DNA of 30,596 nt from the NCBI GenBank assembly GCA_964528795.1, contig CAZGUY010000008.1, positions 1 to 30,596 of the forward strand, read 5' to 3'. The notes below the pieces were generated by a model that ran no database searches, was not told where the DNA came from, and saw nothing but the letters and a program-made list of their open reading frames with translations. This DNA is from DATFJC01 sp964528795. GTDB taxonomy: Bacteria > Patescibacteriota > Patescibacteriia > UBA2591 > UBA6264. Below are positions 1 to 6,441 of the stretch, piece after piece. Position numbers and translations under genes: made by a program. Position 1 is the first letter of the stretch. The number at the start of each line of letters is the position of its first letter.

Positions 1-1025
1 GTCCAATTTTCTCCTTTTGCTTTAAAGCTCATTCTTCCTAACCACATCATAGTTTTGAAATACTCTTTTAAACTCTTGCTAGAAGTATAATGTCCTCTTG
101 GCTTATATTGGCTATAATCCTCACAATAACAGGTTTTTATACAAACTTCTTTGTAAAGATCCTTAAAGTCCCATTCTTTACCCTTATAAGAAACCTTCCC
201 CTTTACAGCCTGATTGCACTTATCCCCTTCTCCGTCATTATAATTTTTAGGATAAAGTTTGTTTTCGCATACGCTAGGACAATCTTTGCTAAACAAAGGA
301 TTTTTATAAAAACCTTTATGATCATTAATTCTTTTTATTTCTTCTTTTACTTCTTTTTTAACTTTATTTGAAACATTAAATTCAGGATTTAATAATTTTT
401 TAGCTACTGATAAATAAGCAATATTCCTTCTTGCTAATTCTTTTAGATTTTTATCCTGAAAAGATTTGTATTGATTTTCTGACTCTTTTAAAGCTTTTGT
501 CAAAAATTCATCTAGCATTGGATCAAGTTCATTGATTTCAAGATTTTTTAACATTTCATTAAATTCAATATGAAATAAATGCATTATAGAATCAGTAGTA
601 ATAATTGTTGGTACTCCACTTTCGTCTTTTTGGTTTTCCCCGTTTAAAATATAAGTTTTTGATGAATTTAATTTAGTATAAGCATCTTCAAATTTTTCTT
701 TATCACCAGGGACAATTAAAGCTCCATTTTTAAGTAATTTTTGTTTTTGGTTGTTTGTTAAACTTAAATTAAATTTCCCCCTTATATCTCTTTCGTAATT
801 TTCAGGTATTTTATTTAAGGGTAGATTATATTCAGGATTGTTATAATTTTGTTCTTGAAAACTATACTCTGGATCATCATAACTTAATTTGGGCTTTTTT
901 AACTTTCCAGCAGCATATTCTATTGCTCTATTTTTTGTTTTGTTTGATATACCACCAGGAAGAGTACATCCAGAAATGAGAACTATTAAAAGTAAAAGTG
1001 GTAAAATAATTTTAAACTTTTTCAT
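1..1025 (-). CDS. DUF3160-family lipoprotein, 3' end cut by window edge
   Basis: The reading frame opens at an ATG at 1025 and runs off the left edge without a stop; 341 residues are visible. The N-terminus is a lipoprotein signal: basic KKFK, a hydrophobic stretch and a lipobox LISGC with Cys20 as the lipidation site. Two blocks fit DUF3160: a PTIITTDSIMHLFH segment in the middle, and YKPRGHYT followed by an YFKTMMWLGRMSF block near the visible C-terminus. A Cys-containing insert lies between them (residues about 250-310). The family's function is not established; members are secreted or surface proteins of several hundred residues, so a sizeable C-terminal part is probably missing. The frame is open throughout and the motifs are in one frame. 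It was missed by simple ORF calling because it has no stop inside the window. Confidence 0.85.
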   Translation of the reverse strand, partial: MKKFKIILPLLLLIVLISGCTLPGGISNKTKNRAIEYAAGKLKKPKLSYDDPEYSFQEQNYNNPEYNLPLNKIPENYERDIRGKFNLSLTNNQKQKLLKNGALIVPGDKEKFEDAYTKLNSSKTYILNGENQKDESGVPTIITTDSIMHLFHIEFNEMLKNLEINELDPMLDEFLTKALKESENQYKSFQDKNLKELARRNIAYLSVAKKLLNPEFNVSNKVKKEVKEEIKRINDHKGFYKNPLFSKDCPSVCENKLYPKNYNDGEGDKCNQAVKGKVSYKGKEWDFKDLYKEVCIKTCYCEDYSQYKPRGHYTSSKSLKEYFKTMMWLGRMSFKAKGENW

Positions 1026-1067
1026 AAAATATTTTTAAAAAATTAATAAATTAACTTAGATGTTCTT

Positions 1068-1104
1068 AGTATAACATATAGGGAAAATAAAAATACGTTC
1101 GTAT
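1068..1104 (-). promoter_or_regulatory. Possible promoter with inverted repeat upstream of the DUF3160 gene
   Basis: On the minus strand a good -10 hexamer TATACT lies at 1073-1068, about 43 bases before the ATG. No clear -35 is seen. At 1093-1104, about 20 bases upstream of the -10, sits a short inverted repeat with arms ATACG and CGTAT separated by two bases. It covers the place of the -35, as an operator might. The repeat is short and could be chance. Confidence 0.35.
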
Positions 1105-1113
1105 AAATTAAAG

Positions 1114-1506
1114 TTAGCCTACAATTAAAAAACTAATAACTGAAACAATGCCTGTCACAAATCCGCCCCAACTTATATCCACTAAAACACTAATTATGGG
1201 CCAATTTTCTAAAGTTATAAGATTGGTAAGGTTGTAAGTTGCATAAGCTATTATACCAAAAAGAGCTCCTAACAAAAAAACACTTAAAAGCGAACTTTCG
1301 TTATTTAAGGCTGGCTTTAAAATAAATGTTAAAACCCCAAGTCCGTAAAGAGGGTAAAAAATTAAAGCTGGCCAAAATTTAAACTCAGAAGCAAAAAATC
1401 TGCCTAAATGTTTTTGATAAAACTTTTTTGCTACTACTCCAAGCCACAAAGAATCCAAAATTAATAAACTTATTAAAATGACAAAAAACATTAATAAATA
1501 CTTCAT
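1114..1506 (-). CDS. DUF2177 family membrane protein
   Basis: A 130-residue integral membrane protein with four predicted hydrophobic segments (about residues 3-25, 45-62, 73-95, 107-129). It carries the hallmarks of DUF2177: an early LDSLWLG, an FYPLYGLGVL segment, the block AYATYNLTNLITLENWP and a final VDISWGGFVTG. Length matches the family, so it appears complete. The biochemical role of DUF2177 is not known. The gene starts 9 bases after the stop of the upstream CPBP-like gene on the same strand, so the two are probably cotranscribed. Confidence 0.85.
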   Translation of the reverse strand: MKYLLMFFVILISLLILDSLWLGVVAKKFYQKHLGRFFASEFKFWPALIFYPLYGLGVLTFILKPALNNESSLLSVFLLGALFGIIAYATYNLTNLITLENWPIISVLVDISWGGFVTGIVSVISFLIVG

Positions 1507-1515
1507 AAATTTGTT

Positions 1516-2157
1516 TTATTCTTTATTAAATAACCATGATAATGGTGGAATAATATAATAAAAACCCCAATGAATCAAAATACTATAAACTAGTCCATTT
1601 TTAAAATTTATAATTAAAAAACCAAAAATTAAAGCTCCTATAAAAGATAAAAAAATTATTGGATAGTCATCTACAAAAAATAAAACTGGTATATGCAAAG
1701 AAGAAAAAAGCAGGGCAGATGCTAGAATTACAGAAACACCAACTAAGCCATCTTGCATAAAAAAGGATATAATACCTAATAAAATAATTTGTTGAAATAA
1801 AATATCAAATAATCGTGAAATTAAAACTCTAGAATTTAAATCAAACGAAAAAAGACGATTATGTTCTAACCATTCCCATTTAGGTTCTTCACCAAATTTT
1901 TTAGCTACAACCCATAATGCGATTACAGAAATAAAAAATACAATTCCATAAATTACAAACTCAATTTTAAATTTAGGTAACAAGAAAAATATATCTTTAT
2001 AAAAGAAATATAATGCTAAACTAAAAATAATACCAAAAAATAGGCTTATTATTAGAAAATTATCATTATATCTTCTTTTATTTTTAATTAAAAATTTATT
2101 AACAACCCCAAAAACGATTAGCCAGGTTAAACTTGACCAAATAAGTAACATAAGCAA
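1516..2157 (-). CDS. CPBP-like intramembrane protein with altered protease motif
   Basis: A 213-residue polytopic membrane protein. The C-terminal half has the architecture of the CPBP (CAAX protease and bacteriocin-processing, 'Abi') family: motif 2 appears as FSSLH (151-155) and motif 3 as HWGFY with His196. The place of motif 1, normally EExxxR with the catalytic glutamates, reads FQQIILLG, so both glutamates are glutamine (122-123) and the Arg is absent. From family knowledge the glutamates are essential for proteolysis, so this copy is probably not a standard protease. It could be a non-catalytic membrane protein. The start could also be Met3. It is cotranscribed with the DUF2177 gene downstream. 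Confidence 0.6.
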   Translation of the reverse strand: MLMLLIWSSLTWLIVFGVVNKFLIKNKRRYNDNFLIISLFFGIIFSLALYFFYKDIFFLLPKFKIEFVIYGIVFFISVIALWVVAKKFGEEPKWEWLEHNRLFSFDLNSRVLISRLFDILFQQIILLGIISFFMQDGLVGVSVILASALLFSSLHIPVLFFVDDYPIIFLSFIGALIFGFLIINFKNGLVYSILIHWGFYYIIPPLSWLFNKE

Positions 2158-2230
2158 AAAAGTAACTAATAATAATCAACTATATTTTACCACAAATACA
2201 AAGTCTTAACAATAAAAACCTTTATAAAAT

Positions 2231-2265
2231 AAAAAAGAGAGAATTATAATAGATTCTCTCTTTTT
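2231..2265 (-). terminator. Intrinsic terminator of the long minus-strand operon
   Basis: A perfect 13-bp inverted repeat (2232-2244 with 2253-2265, loop of 8) lies 22 bases after the stop of the Gmad2 gene. On the minus strand it is followed by a T-rich run. The stem is AU-rich, but position and symmetry support a rho-independent terminator closing the run of genes that begins near 9500. Confidence 0.7.
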
Positions 2266-2286
2266 ACTATAAATAAAGATTATTCT

Positions 2287-2778
2287 TTAATTAGAATTGG
2301 ATTTAAATTCAACTGGTATTTCCATCTTTTCTTCTAGTTCAGGTTTACCTGAAGGGTTGGCCTTTTCTAATATTAAGGTTCCATTTTTTGTATCAGGAGC
2401 CTTAAAAATAATTTCTTGCTCAAAAGATACATAATCTTCAGTTGTCCATTCTTTATCAGTCATAATATAGTTTTGGTTCAATTCTATTTTTTTTCCATTA
2501 CCATCAACAAGCTTTATTGGGAAGCTAGCTTCAAAATACCAACCACCTCGAGCTTCTCCTTTAATTTTTAAAGGACTTGAAATAACATCATTTTTAAGTG
2601 GGTTAAATACCTTAAGCATATCATTGTGGTATAATATTTCTTTCTGACTTTCACCTAAATTGTTTTTAGGGAGTTTAGCCTGCTTATTGGTGTTGTTATT
2701 TTTAGGTAAGATGTATTTAAAACCAACAATTAAAAGAGCAATAATGATAATGGTAATAAAAAATTTATTCTTTTTCAT
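2287..2778 (-). CDS. Membrane-anchored Gmad2 immunoglobulin-like domain protein
   Basis: 163 residues. Residues 1-24 are a basic N-terminus plus one hydrophobic segment with no lipobox, so a signal anchor or signal peptide. After a polar linker, residues about 55-158 match the Gmad2 immunoglobulin-like domain: VFNPLKNDVISSPLKIKGEA, then GGWYFEASFPIKL, then the W-T-x-x-D/YVSFEQ stretch, and a LILEKANPSGKPE block near the end. Gmad2 was defined in GerM-type sporulation and germination proteins and is common as a stand-alone extracytoplasmic domain in Patescibacteria. It is presumed a binding or structural module at the cell surface. It is the last gene before the terminator and starts 17 bases after mscL. 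Confidence 0.85.
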   Translation of the reverse strand: MKKNKFFITIIIIALLIVGFKYILPKNNNTNKQAKLPKNNLGESQKEILYHNDMLKVFNPLKNDVISSPLKIKGEARGGWYFEASFPIKLVDGNGKKIELNQNYIMTDKEWTTEDYVSFEQEIIFKAPDTKNGTLILEKANPSGKPELEEKMEIPVEFKSNSN

Positions 2779-2795
2779 AAAATTTTTTAATTATA

Positions 2796-3098
2796 TTATT
2801 CTTTTTTTGTATCTAATTTTTCCAATTTCAATTTTTTAAAGCCATAATAAACAACTAAGGCTACTATTAAGAAATCAATCAAAACCGTAATAAAATGACC
2901 CCACATTATTTCGCTTCCACCAAGGTGAAAGCTAGCTGATGCAAGCTTTTCAGTTCTTCCAATAATCATACCTATTATTGGATTTATAATATCAGTTACA
3001 AAAGCAGCAACTAGCTTTGAAACAGCTCCTCCTAATAAAAAACCAATAGCCAAACCTACTACGCCTTGTTCTCTTAAAAATTTTATAAAACCTGACAT
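2796..3098 (-). CDS. mscL: Large-conductance mechanosensitive channel MscL
   Basis: A 100-residue protein with the MscL plan: N-terminal amphipathic segment (GFIKFLREQGVVGLAIG), pore-lining first transmembrane helix rich in Gly/Ala (GFLLGGAVSKLVAAFVTDIINPIIG), a short periplasmic loop, a second transmembrane helix (FITVLIDFLIVALVVYYGF) and a charged C-terminal tail. MscL forms a homopentamer that opens under membrane tension to release osmolytes on hypo-osmotic shock. The loop and tail are shorter than in the 136-residue E. coli protein, which is common in small genomes. It lies between the 68-residue membrane protein (26 bases upstream) and the Gmad2 gene. Confidence 0.93.
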   Translation of the reverse strand: MSGFIKFLREQGVVGLAIGFLLGGAVSKLVAAFVTDIINPIIGMIIGRTEKLASASFHLGGSEIMWGHFITVLIDFLIVALVVYYGFKKLKLEKLDTKKE

Positions 3099-3124
3099 AA
3101 TTTTATACTTATTTTAATTATTTT

Positions 3125-3331
3125 CTATTTTAAACCACTTGTCAAAAGACAGTGGTTGTAAATATCTTCAAAAGATTGACCACTAGATCGAGAAAATTGT
3201 TCAGCTTTATTTAAACATTTTTGTTCACCAAGATAAGGTCGTAAGCTATACCAGTAAAAGGAAAAACCCAATAATAACAATACTATTATTCCTATTACCT
3301 TTTCTTTCGTTGTAAAAATTTTTTTAGACAT
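3125..3331 (-). CDS. Small single-pass membrane protein, unknown
   Basis: 68 residues. A basic N-terminus (MSKKIFTTKEK) is followed by one hydrophobic helix (about 12-30) and a polar C-terminal domain of some 38 residues containing two cysteines, Cys39 and Cys61. By the positive-inside rule the C-terminal part should face outside, where the cysteines could form a disulfide. I recognise no family. It has compact spacing with mscL downstream. If the flanking N gap is false, it starts about 45 bases after the stop of the methyltransferase gene. Confidence 0.6.
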   Translation of the reverse strand: MSKKIFTTKEKVIGIIVLLLLGFSFYWYSLRPYLGEQKCLNKAEQFSRSSGQSFEDIYNHCLLTSGLK

Positions 3332-3336
3332 TTTTA

Positions 3337-3391
3337 TATTTTAATTATTTATAATTTATTTACTTCTACACTTTAATCATTCATTCCTTTT
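3337..3391. repeat. 55-bp direct repeat, left copy, flanking the scaffold gap
   Basis: These 55 bases are identical to 3492-3546 on the other side of the run of N. The repeat begins exactly at the right edge of the gap and ends exactly at the left edge, the pattern left when two contigs ending in the same k-mer are scaffolded without being merged. The right copy holds the stop codon of the methyltransferase gene. Confidence 0.95.
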
Positions 3392-3491
3392 NNNNNNNNN
3401 NNNNNNNNNNNNNNNNNNNNNNNNNNNNNNNNNNNNNNNNNNNNNNNNNNNNNNNNNNNNNNNNNNNNNNNNNNNNNNNNNNNNNNNNNNN
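3392..3491. other. Assembly gap of exactly 100 N, probably false
   Basis: One hundred unknown bases, a standard placeholder length. Because both edges carry the same 55 bases, the true distance is most simply negative: deleting the N run and one repeat copy (155 bases) joins the methyltransferase stop to the 68-residue gene with a 45-base spacer. Confidence 0.9.
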
Positions 3492-3546
3492 TATTTTAAT
3501 TATTTATAATTTATTTACTTCTACACTTTAATCATTCATTCCTTTT
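3492..3546. repeat. 55-bp direct repeat, right copy
   Basis: Exact duplicate of 3337-3391. It contains the TGA stop (3532-3534, minus strand) and last codons of the HEAT-methyltransferase gene. It is most likely an assembly overlap rather than a biological repeat. Confidence 0.95.
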
Positions 3547-5205
3547 TAAAATAAATATCATCGGCTTAAGACCTCCTAAATTAATTCTTATTTTATTCTC
3601 TATTTTAAAACTACCTATTTTATTTAAATTTTTATTCAATAAAGAAATTTCTTGACTTAAAATAACCATTTTTGAATTAGGTTTTAAAATTCTTTTCATT
3701 TCTTTTAAAAACTTTGGATAAAGTTCTACATTTTTGTTATGCTCCCCACTTCTTATACCAAAGGGCATATCAACTACTATTTTATTTATTGAATTATCAT
3801 CCAAGGGCAAATTAGTGGCATCCCAATTATAAAGTTTTATGCCTTTGTCAATATTTTTTATATTTTTCTTAGCTTTATTTAAAACTTTTTTATCTTTATC
3901 AGAACCAATTATTTTTTTATAATCTCCAACTAAACCCCTTTCAATTATAATTGATCCTGATCCACACATAGGGTCTAAAAATACATCTGTTTTCGAAATG
4001 CCTGACAAATAAACAAGTAAATAAGAAAGGTGGGGTTTTAAAGCAGTGGGGGACAAATTTTTTCTCCATTTTCTTTTATAATCTATAAAATCAACTAAAT
4101 TAAAACCAATTAAAACCTTATCCTTATTTAAAAAGGTTTTTACCTCTAAATTATAATCATTAGAAGTTGTTACAAAGCTCTTGTTCTTTAGCCATTGTTT
4201 TAAAACCTTTTTTAGGTGTGACCTAATACTTTTTGTTTTTAAATTTCTTAAATTAACAAAAAAAGCAAATTTATCTTTAGCATCAAATAGATCAGTTAAA
4301 AAACTAATATCAATTTGATTTAATTTTTGTTTTAAAGATGGTTTATTTATTTGTCTTTCCTTAAGGGATCTCATTAAAAGATAAACCTTATCCAAACACC
4401 TTATTTGTCTTAAATCTCTTATATCTCCCTTATATTGAAAAATGATTTTACCATTAAAATATTCTAAAACCTTAATATTTACTTTTTCACGAATTGCAGA
4501 GATAGCTTGCTTTTCTAAACCCTTAATTGTTAAGCCTATATATTTATAATTTTCTATATTTAAATTATTTTCTAATTTCTTTTTAATTTTTTTATTAATA
4601 CCCCCTCTTAAACTATAGCCCAATTGTGAAAGATATTTATTTAAAACGTTTTTATTATCTGGATCAATTTCATCTTGATTATCAATTAAAATTTCTTTTG
4701 CTTTTTTGCCTCCTATTTTATAAATAGTTTTAATAACTTTTTTTTGAACATCAGCAAAAGATTTTTTTAAAAGATCTTCTAGGGCGGGTAAAGCTTTTTT
4801 AATCTTGCCCTTAGATAAAGCTACCATAGCTCTTGATTTAATACCCAAATCATCATGTTTTAAGGCTTTTATTAAAGGATCTATATTATCTAATTTAGAT
4901 TGAGTCAACTTCTTACCTAAAATTAAAACAGCTTTTCTTCTTACGTTTTTGTTATTATGATTTATTAAATCAGATATTTGATATTCTGTTCCTTTGGATT
5001 CTATTAATATTTTAGTTAATTTATTAGCCCATTTATTTTTGGATTTAATTAATTCAATCCAAAATAAAACTAAATTATCTCCGATTTGGTCAGGAAATTT
5101 TTTAAAAATTCTTGTTTGTTCTGTTTTATTTTTTTGTTTAAAGTTTTTTAAAGCTTTATTTATTTTATTGTTTCTGATGTTCTTAATAATACTGTTATCA
5201 GGCAT
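3532..5205 (-). CDS. HEAT-repeat / THUMP-like / UPF0020-type RNA methyltransferase
   Basis: 557 residues in three parts. Residues about 40-180 are alpha-helical with HEAT-type repeats (for example VRRKAVLILGKKL, then IDPLIKALKHDDLGIKSRAMVALSK in consecutive units, then ALPALEDLLKK). Residues about 215-350 resemble the region preceding the catalytic domain in THUMP-containing methyltransferases. Residues 385-557 are a Rossmann methyltransferase: SPTALKPHLSYLLV, SAM motif I as DPMCGSGS (411-418), acidic GSDKD, and catalytic motif DMPFG (479-483), the D/N-PP-Y/F type used for guanine N2 methylation. From the family (Trm14/THUMPD3, Trm11/TrmG10) the likely product is m2G in tRNA, probably position 6 or 10; the exact site is inference. 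The HEAT extension is unusual. tRNA-Gln lies immediately upstream on the same strand. Confidence 0.75.
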   Translation of the reverse strand: MPDNSIIKNIRNNKINKALKNFKQKNKTEQTRIFKKFPDQIGDNLVLFWIELIKSKNKWANKLTKILIESKGTEYQISDLINHNNKNVRRKAVLILGKKLTQSKLDNIDPLIKALKHDDLGIKSRAMVALSKGKIKKALPALEDLLKKSFADVQKKVIKTIYKIGGKKAKEILIDNQDEIDPDNKNVLNKYLSQLGYSLRGGINKKIKKKLENNLNIENYKYIGLTIKGLEKQAISAIREKVNIKVLEYFNGKIIFQYKGDIRDLRQIRCLDKVYLLMRSLKERQINKPSLKQKLNQIDISFLTDLFDAKDKFAFFVNLRNLKTKSIRSHLKKVLKQWLKNKSFVTTSNDYNLEVKTFLNKDKVLIGFNLVDFIDYKRKWRKNLSPTALKPHLSYLLVYLSGISKTDVFLDPMCGSGSIIIERGLVGDYKKIIGSDKDKKVLNKAKKNIKNIDKGIKLYNWDATNLPLDDNSINKIVVDMPFGIRSGEHNKNVELYPKFLKEMKRILKPNSKMVILSQEISLLNKNLNKIGSFKIENKIRINLGGLKPMIFILKRNE

Positions 5206-5254
5206 AATAAATAAATTGAATTAATTAACCAAAAACTCTCCTCTAGCTAAAAAA

Positions 5255-5325
5255 CTCGGGGGCCAGGATTCGAACCTGGATTAGATGGCCCAGAACCATC
5301 TGTCCTGCCGTTAGACGACCCCCGA
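5255..5325 (-). tRNA. tRNA-Gln (anticodon CTG)
   Basis: Folds as a full cloverleaf on the minus strand: seven-pair acceptor (TCGGGGG with CCCCCGA), D arm GTCTAACGGCAGGAC, anticodon arm GATGG-TTCTGGG-CCATC giving CTG, T arm CCAGG-TTCGAAT-CCTGG and discriminator G. U1-A72 and G73 fit glutamine identity. No CCA is encoded. It sits 4 bases after the dnaX stop and 49 bases before the methyltransferase start, inside the operon. Confidence 0.95.
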
Positions 5326-5329
5326 TCTA

Positions 5330-6418
5330 TTACAACTTTTTACAAAGCTTAATAACATTAACTTCTAATAGTAATTGGGGGATTCTTTCATAATTAGGAC
5401 GAGTTTTTAAATTAATTAAAGTTTCAACTACGGAAGTTAAAGCATTAATATCTTCCTTAGCAAATTTTTTAATTTCTTTTTCTACTTTTTCATCTATTTG
5501 CCATTGTAGATTTTCTTTTTCTAAGCCCATTTTTGCAAAAAGTACCTTTCTTAAAAAATCAATTGTATCAGACATGAATTGATCTAAGTCTCCCCCTTTA
5601 TCTAATATGTTATTGATTACCTCAATAGCTCCTTTTTCATCTTTTTCAAATATTTTTTCCAAAAAATCAACCACCTCCCCTGTTTGAGTTGGAGGAATTA
5701 CTAAGCTAGCTTTATCTAAAGTAATTTTTTTATCGCCGACTGCTAAAAGTTGGTTCATTAAACTTTCAGCATCTCTTACACACCCTTCTGATCTATAAGC
5801 TATCATTTTTAAAATCTTTTCATTAATCTTAACTTTTTCCTTTTTAGCAATCTTTTTTAATCTTTTAACAATCTTTTTTAAAGCAACTTTTTTAAAATCA
5901 AACCTTTGACACCTTGAAACAATAGTTTCGGGTAATTTATGGAATTCCGTAGTTGCTAATATAAAAATAACATATTCTGGAGGCTCTTCTAAAGTTTTTA
6001 AAAGAGCGTTAAAAGCTGCATTTGAAAGCATGTGAACTTCATCAATAACAAATATTTTATATTTCCCTACCCTTGGAGGAACTTTTGCATTTGAAATAAC
6101 ATTATTTCTAATATTATCAACCCCAGTTTGAGAAGCAGCATCTAATTCAATTAAATCTAAAAAGTTACCATTATTAACAGCCTTACAATTTTCACATTCA
6201 TTACAAGGTTCACTTTCTCCTGATTTACGATTTGAACAATTTAAAGACTTTGCAAAAAGTCTAGCTGTAGTAGTTTTTCCTAAACCTCTTGGTCCAGTAA
6301 AAAGATAAGCATGACCAATATCGTCATGTTTAATTTCATTTTGTAAGATATTCATTATTTTTTCTTGCCCAATCACTTTTGAAAAATTCTGAGGGCGGTA
6401 TTTCCTGTATAAAACCAT
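5330..6418 (-). CDS. dnaX: DNA polymerase III subunit gamma/tau (clamp loader ATPase)
   Basis: 362 residues. It shows Walker A GPRGLGKTT (42-50), the zinc module with Cys61, Cys72, Cys75 and Cys78, Walker B with DEVHML (126-131), KTLEEPP, and the sensor/arginine-finger SRCQRF (168-173). DnaX is the motor of the clamp loader that places the sliding clamp on DNA. The protein stops after the collar-type helical domain, so it is gamma-like: the tau C-terminus that binds DnaB helicase and the polymerase alpha subunit is absent. This is common in reduced genomes. It follows the ATPase gene by 23 bases and is followed by tRNA-Gln after 4 bases, so the tRNA is probably processed from the same transcript. 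Confidence 0.96.
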   Translation of the reverse strand: MVLYRKYRPQNFSKVIGQEKIMNILQNEIKHDDIGHAYLFTGPRGLGKTTTARLFAKSLNCSNRKSGESEPCNECENCKAVNNGNFLDLIELDAASQTGVDNIRNNVISNAKVPPRVGKYKIFVIDEVHMLSNAAFNALLKTLEEPPEYVIFILATTEFHKLPETIVSRCQRFDFKKVALKKIVKRLKKIAKKEKVKINEKILKMIAYRSEGCVRDAESLMNQLLAVGDKKITLDKASLVIPPTQTGEVVDFLEKIFEKDEKGAIEVINNILDKGGDLDQFMSDTIDFLRKVLFAKMGLEKENLQWQIDEKVEKEIKKFAKEDINALTSVVETLINLKTRPNYERIPQLLLEVNVIKLCKKL

Positions 6419-6441
6419 AAATTTACTTTATTATAAGTTTT

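Noticed and set aside
90..371. Plus-strand hydrophobic ORF of 93 codons
   Set aside because: It is the antisense shadow of the DUF3160 lipoprotein, whose motifs are clear on the other strand.
3532..3534. TGA as a recoded glycine codon (Absconditabacteria/Gracilibacteria code)
   Set aside because: The TGA ends the methyltransferase at the expected family length and read-through gives no family sequence; the other genes need no in-frame TGA.
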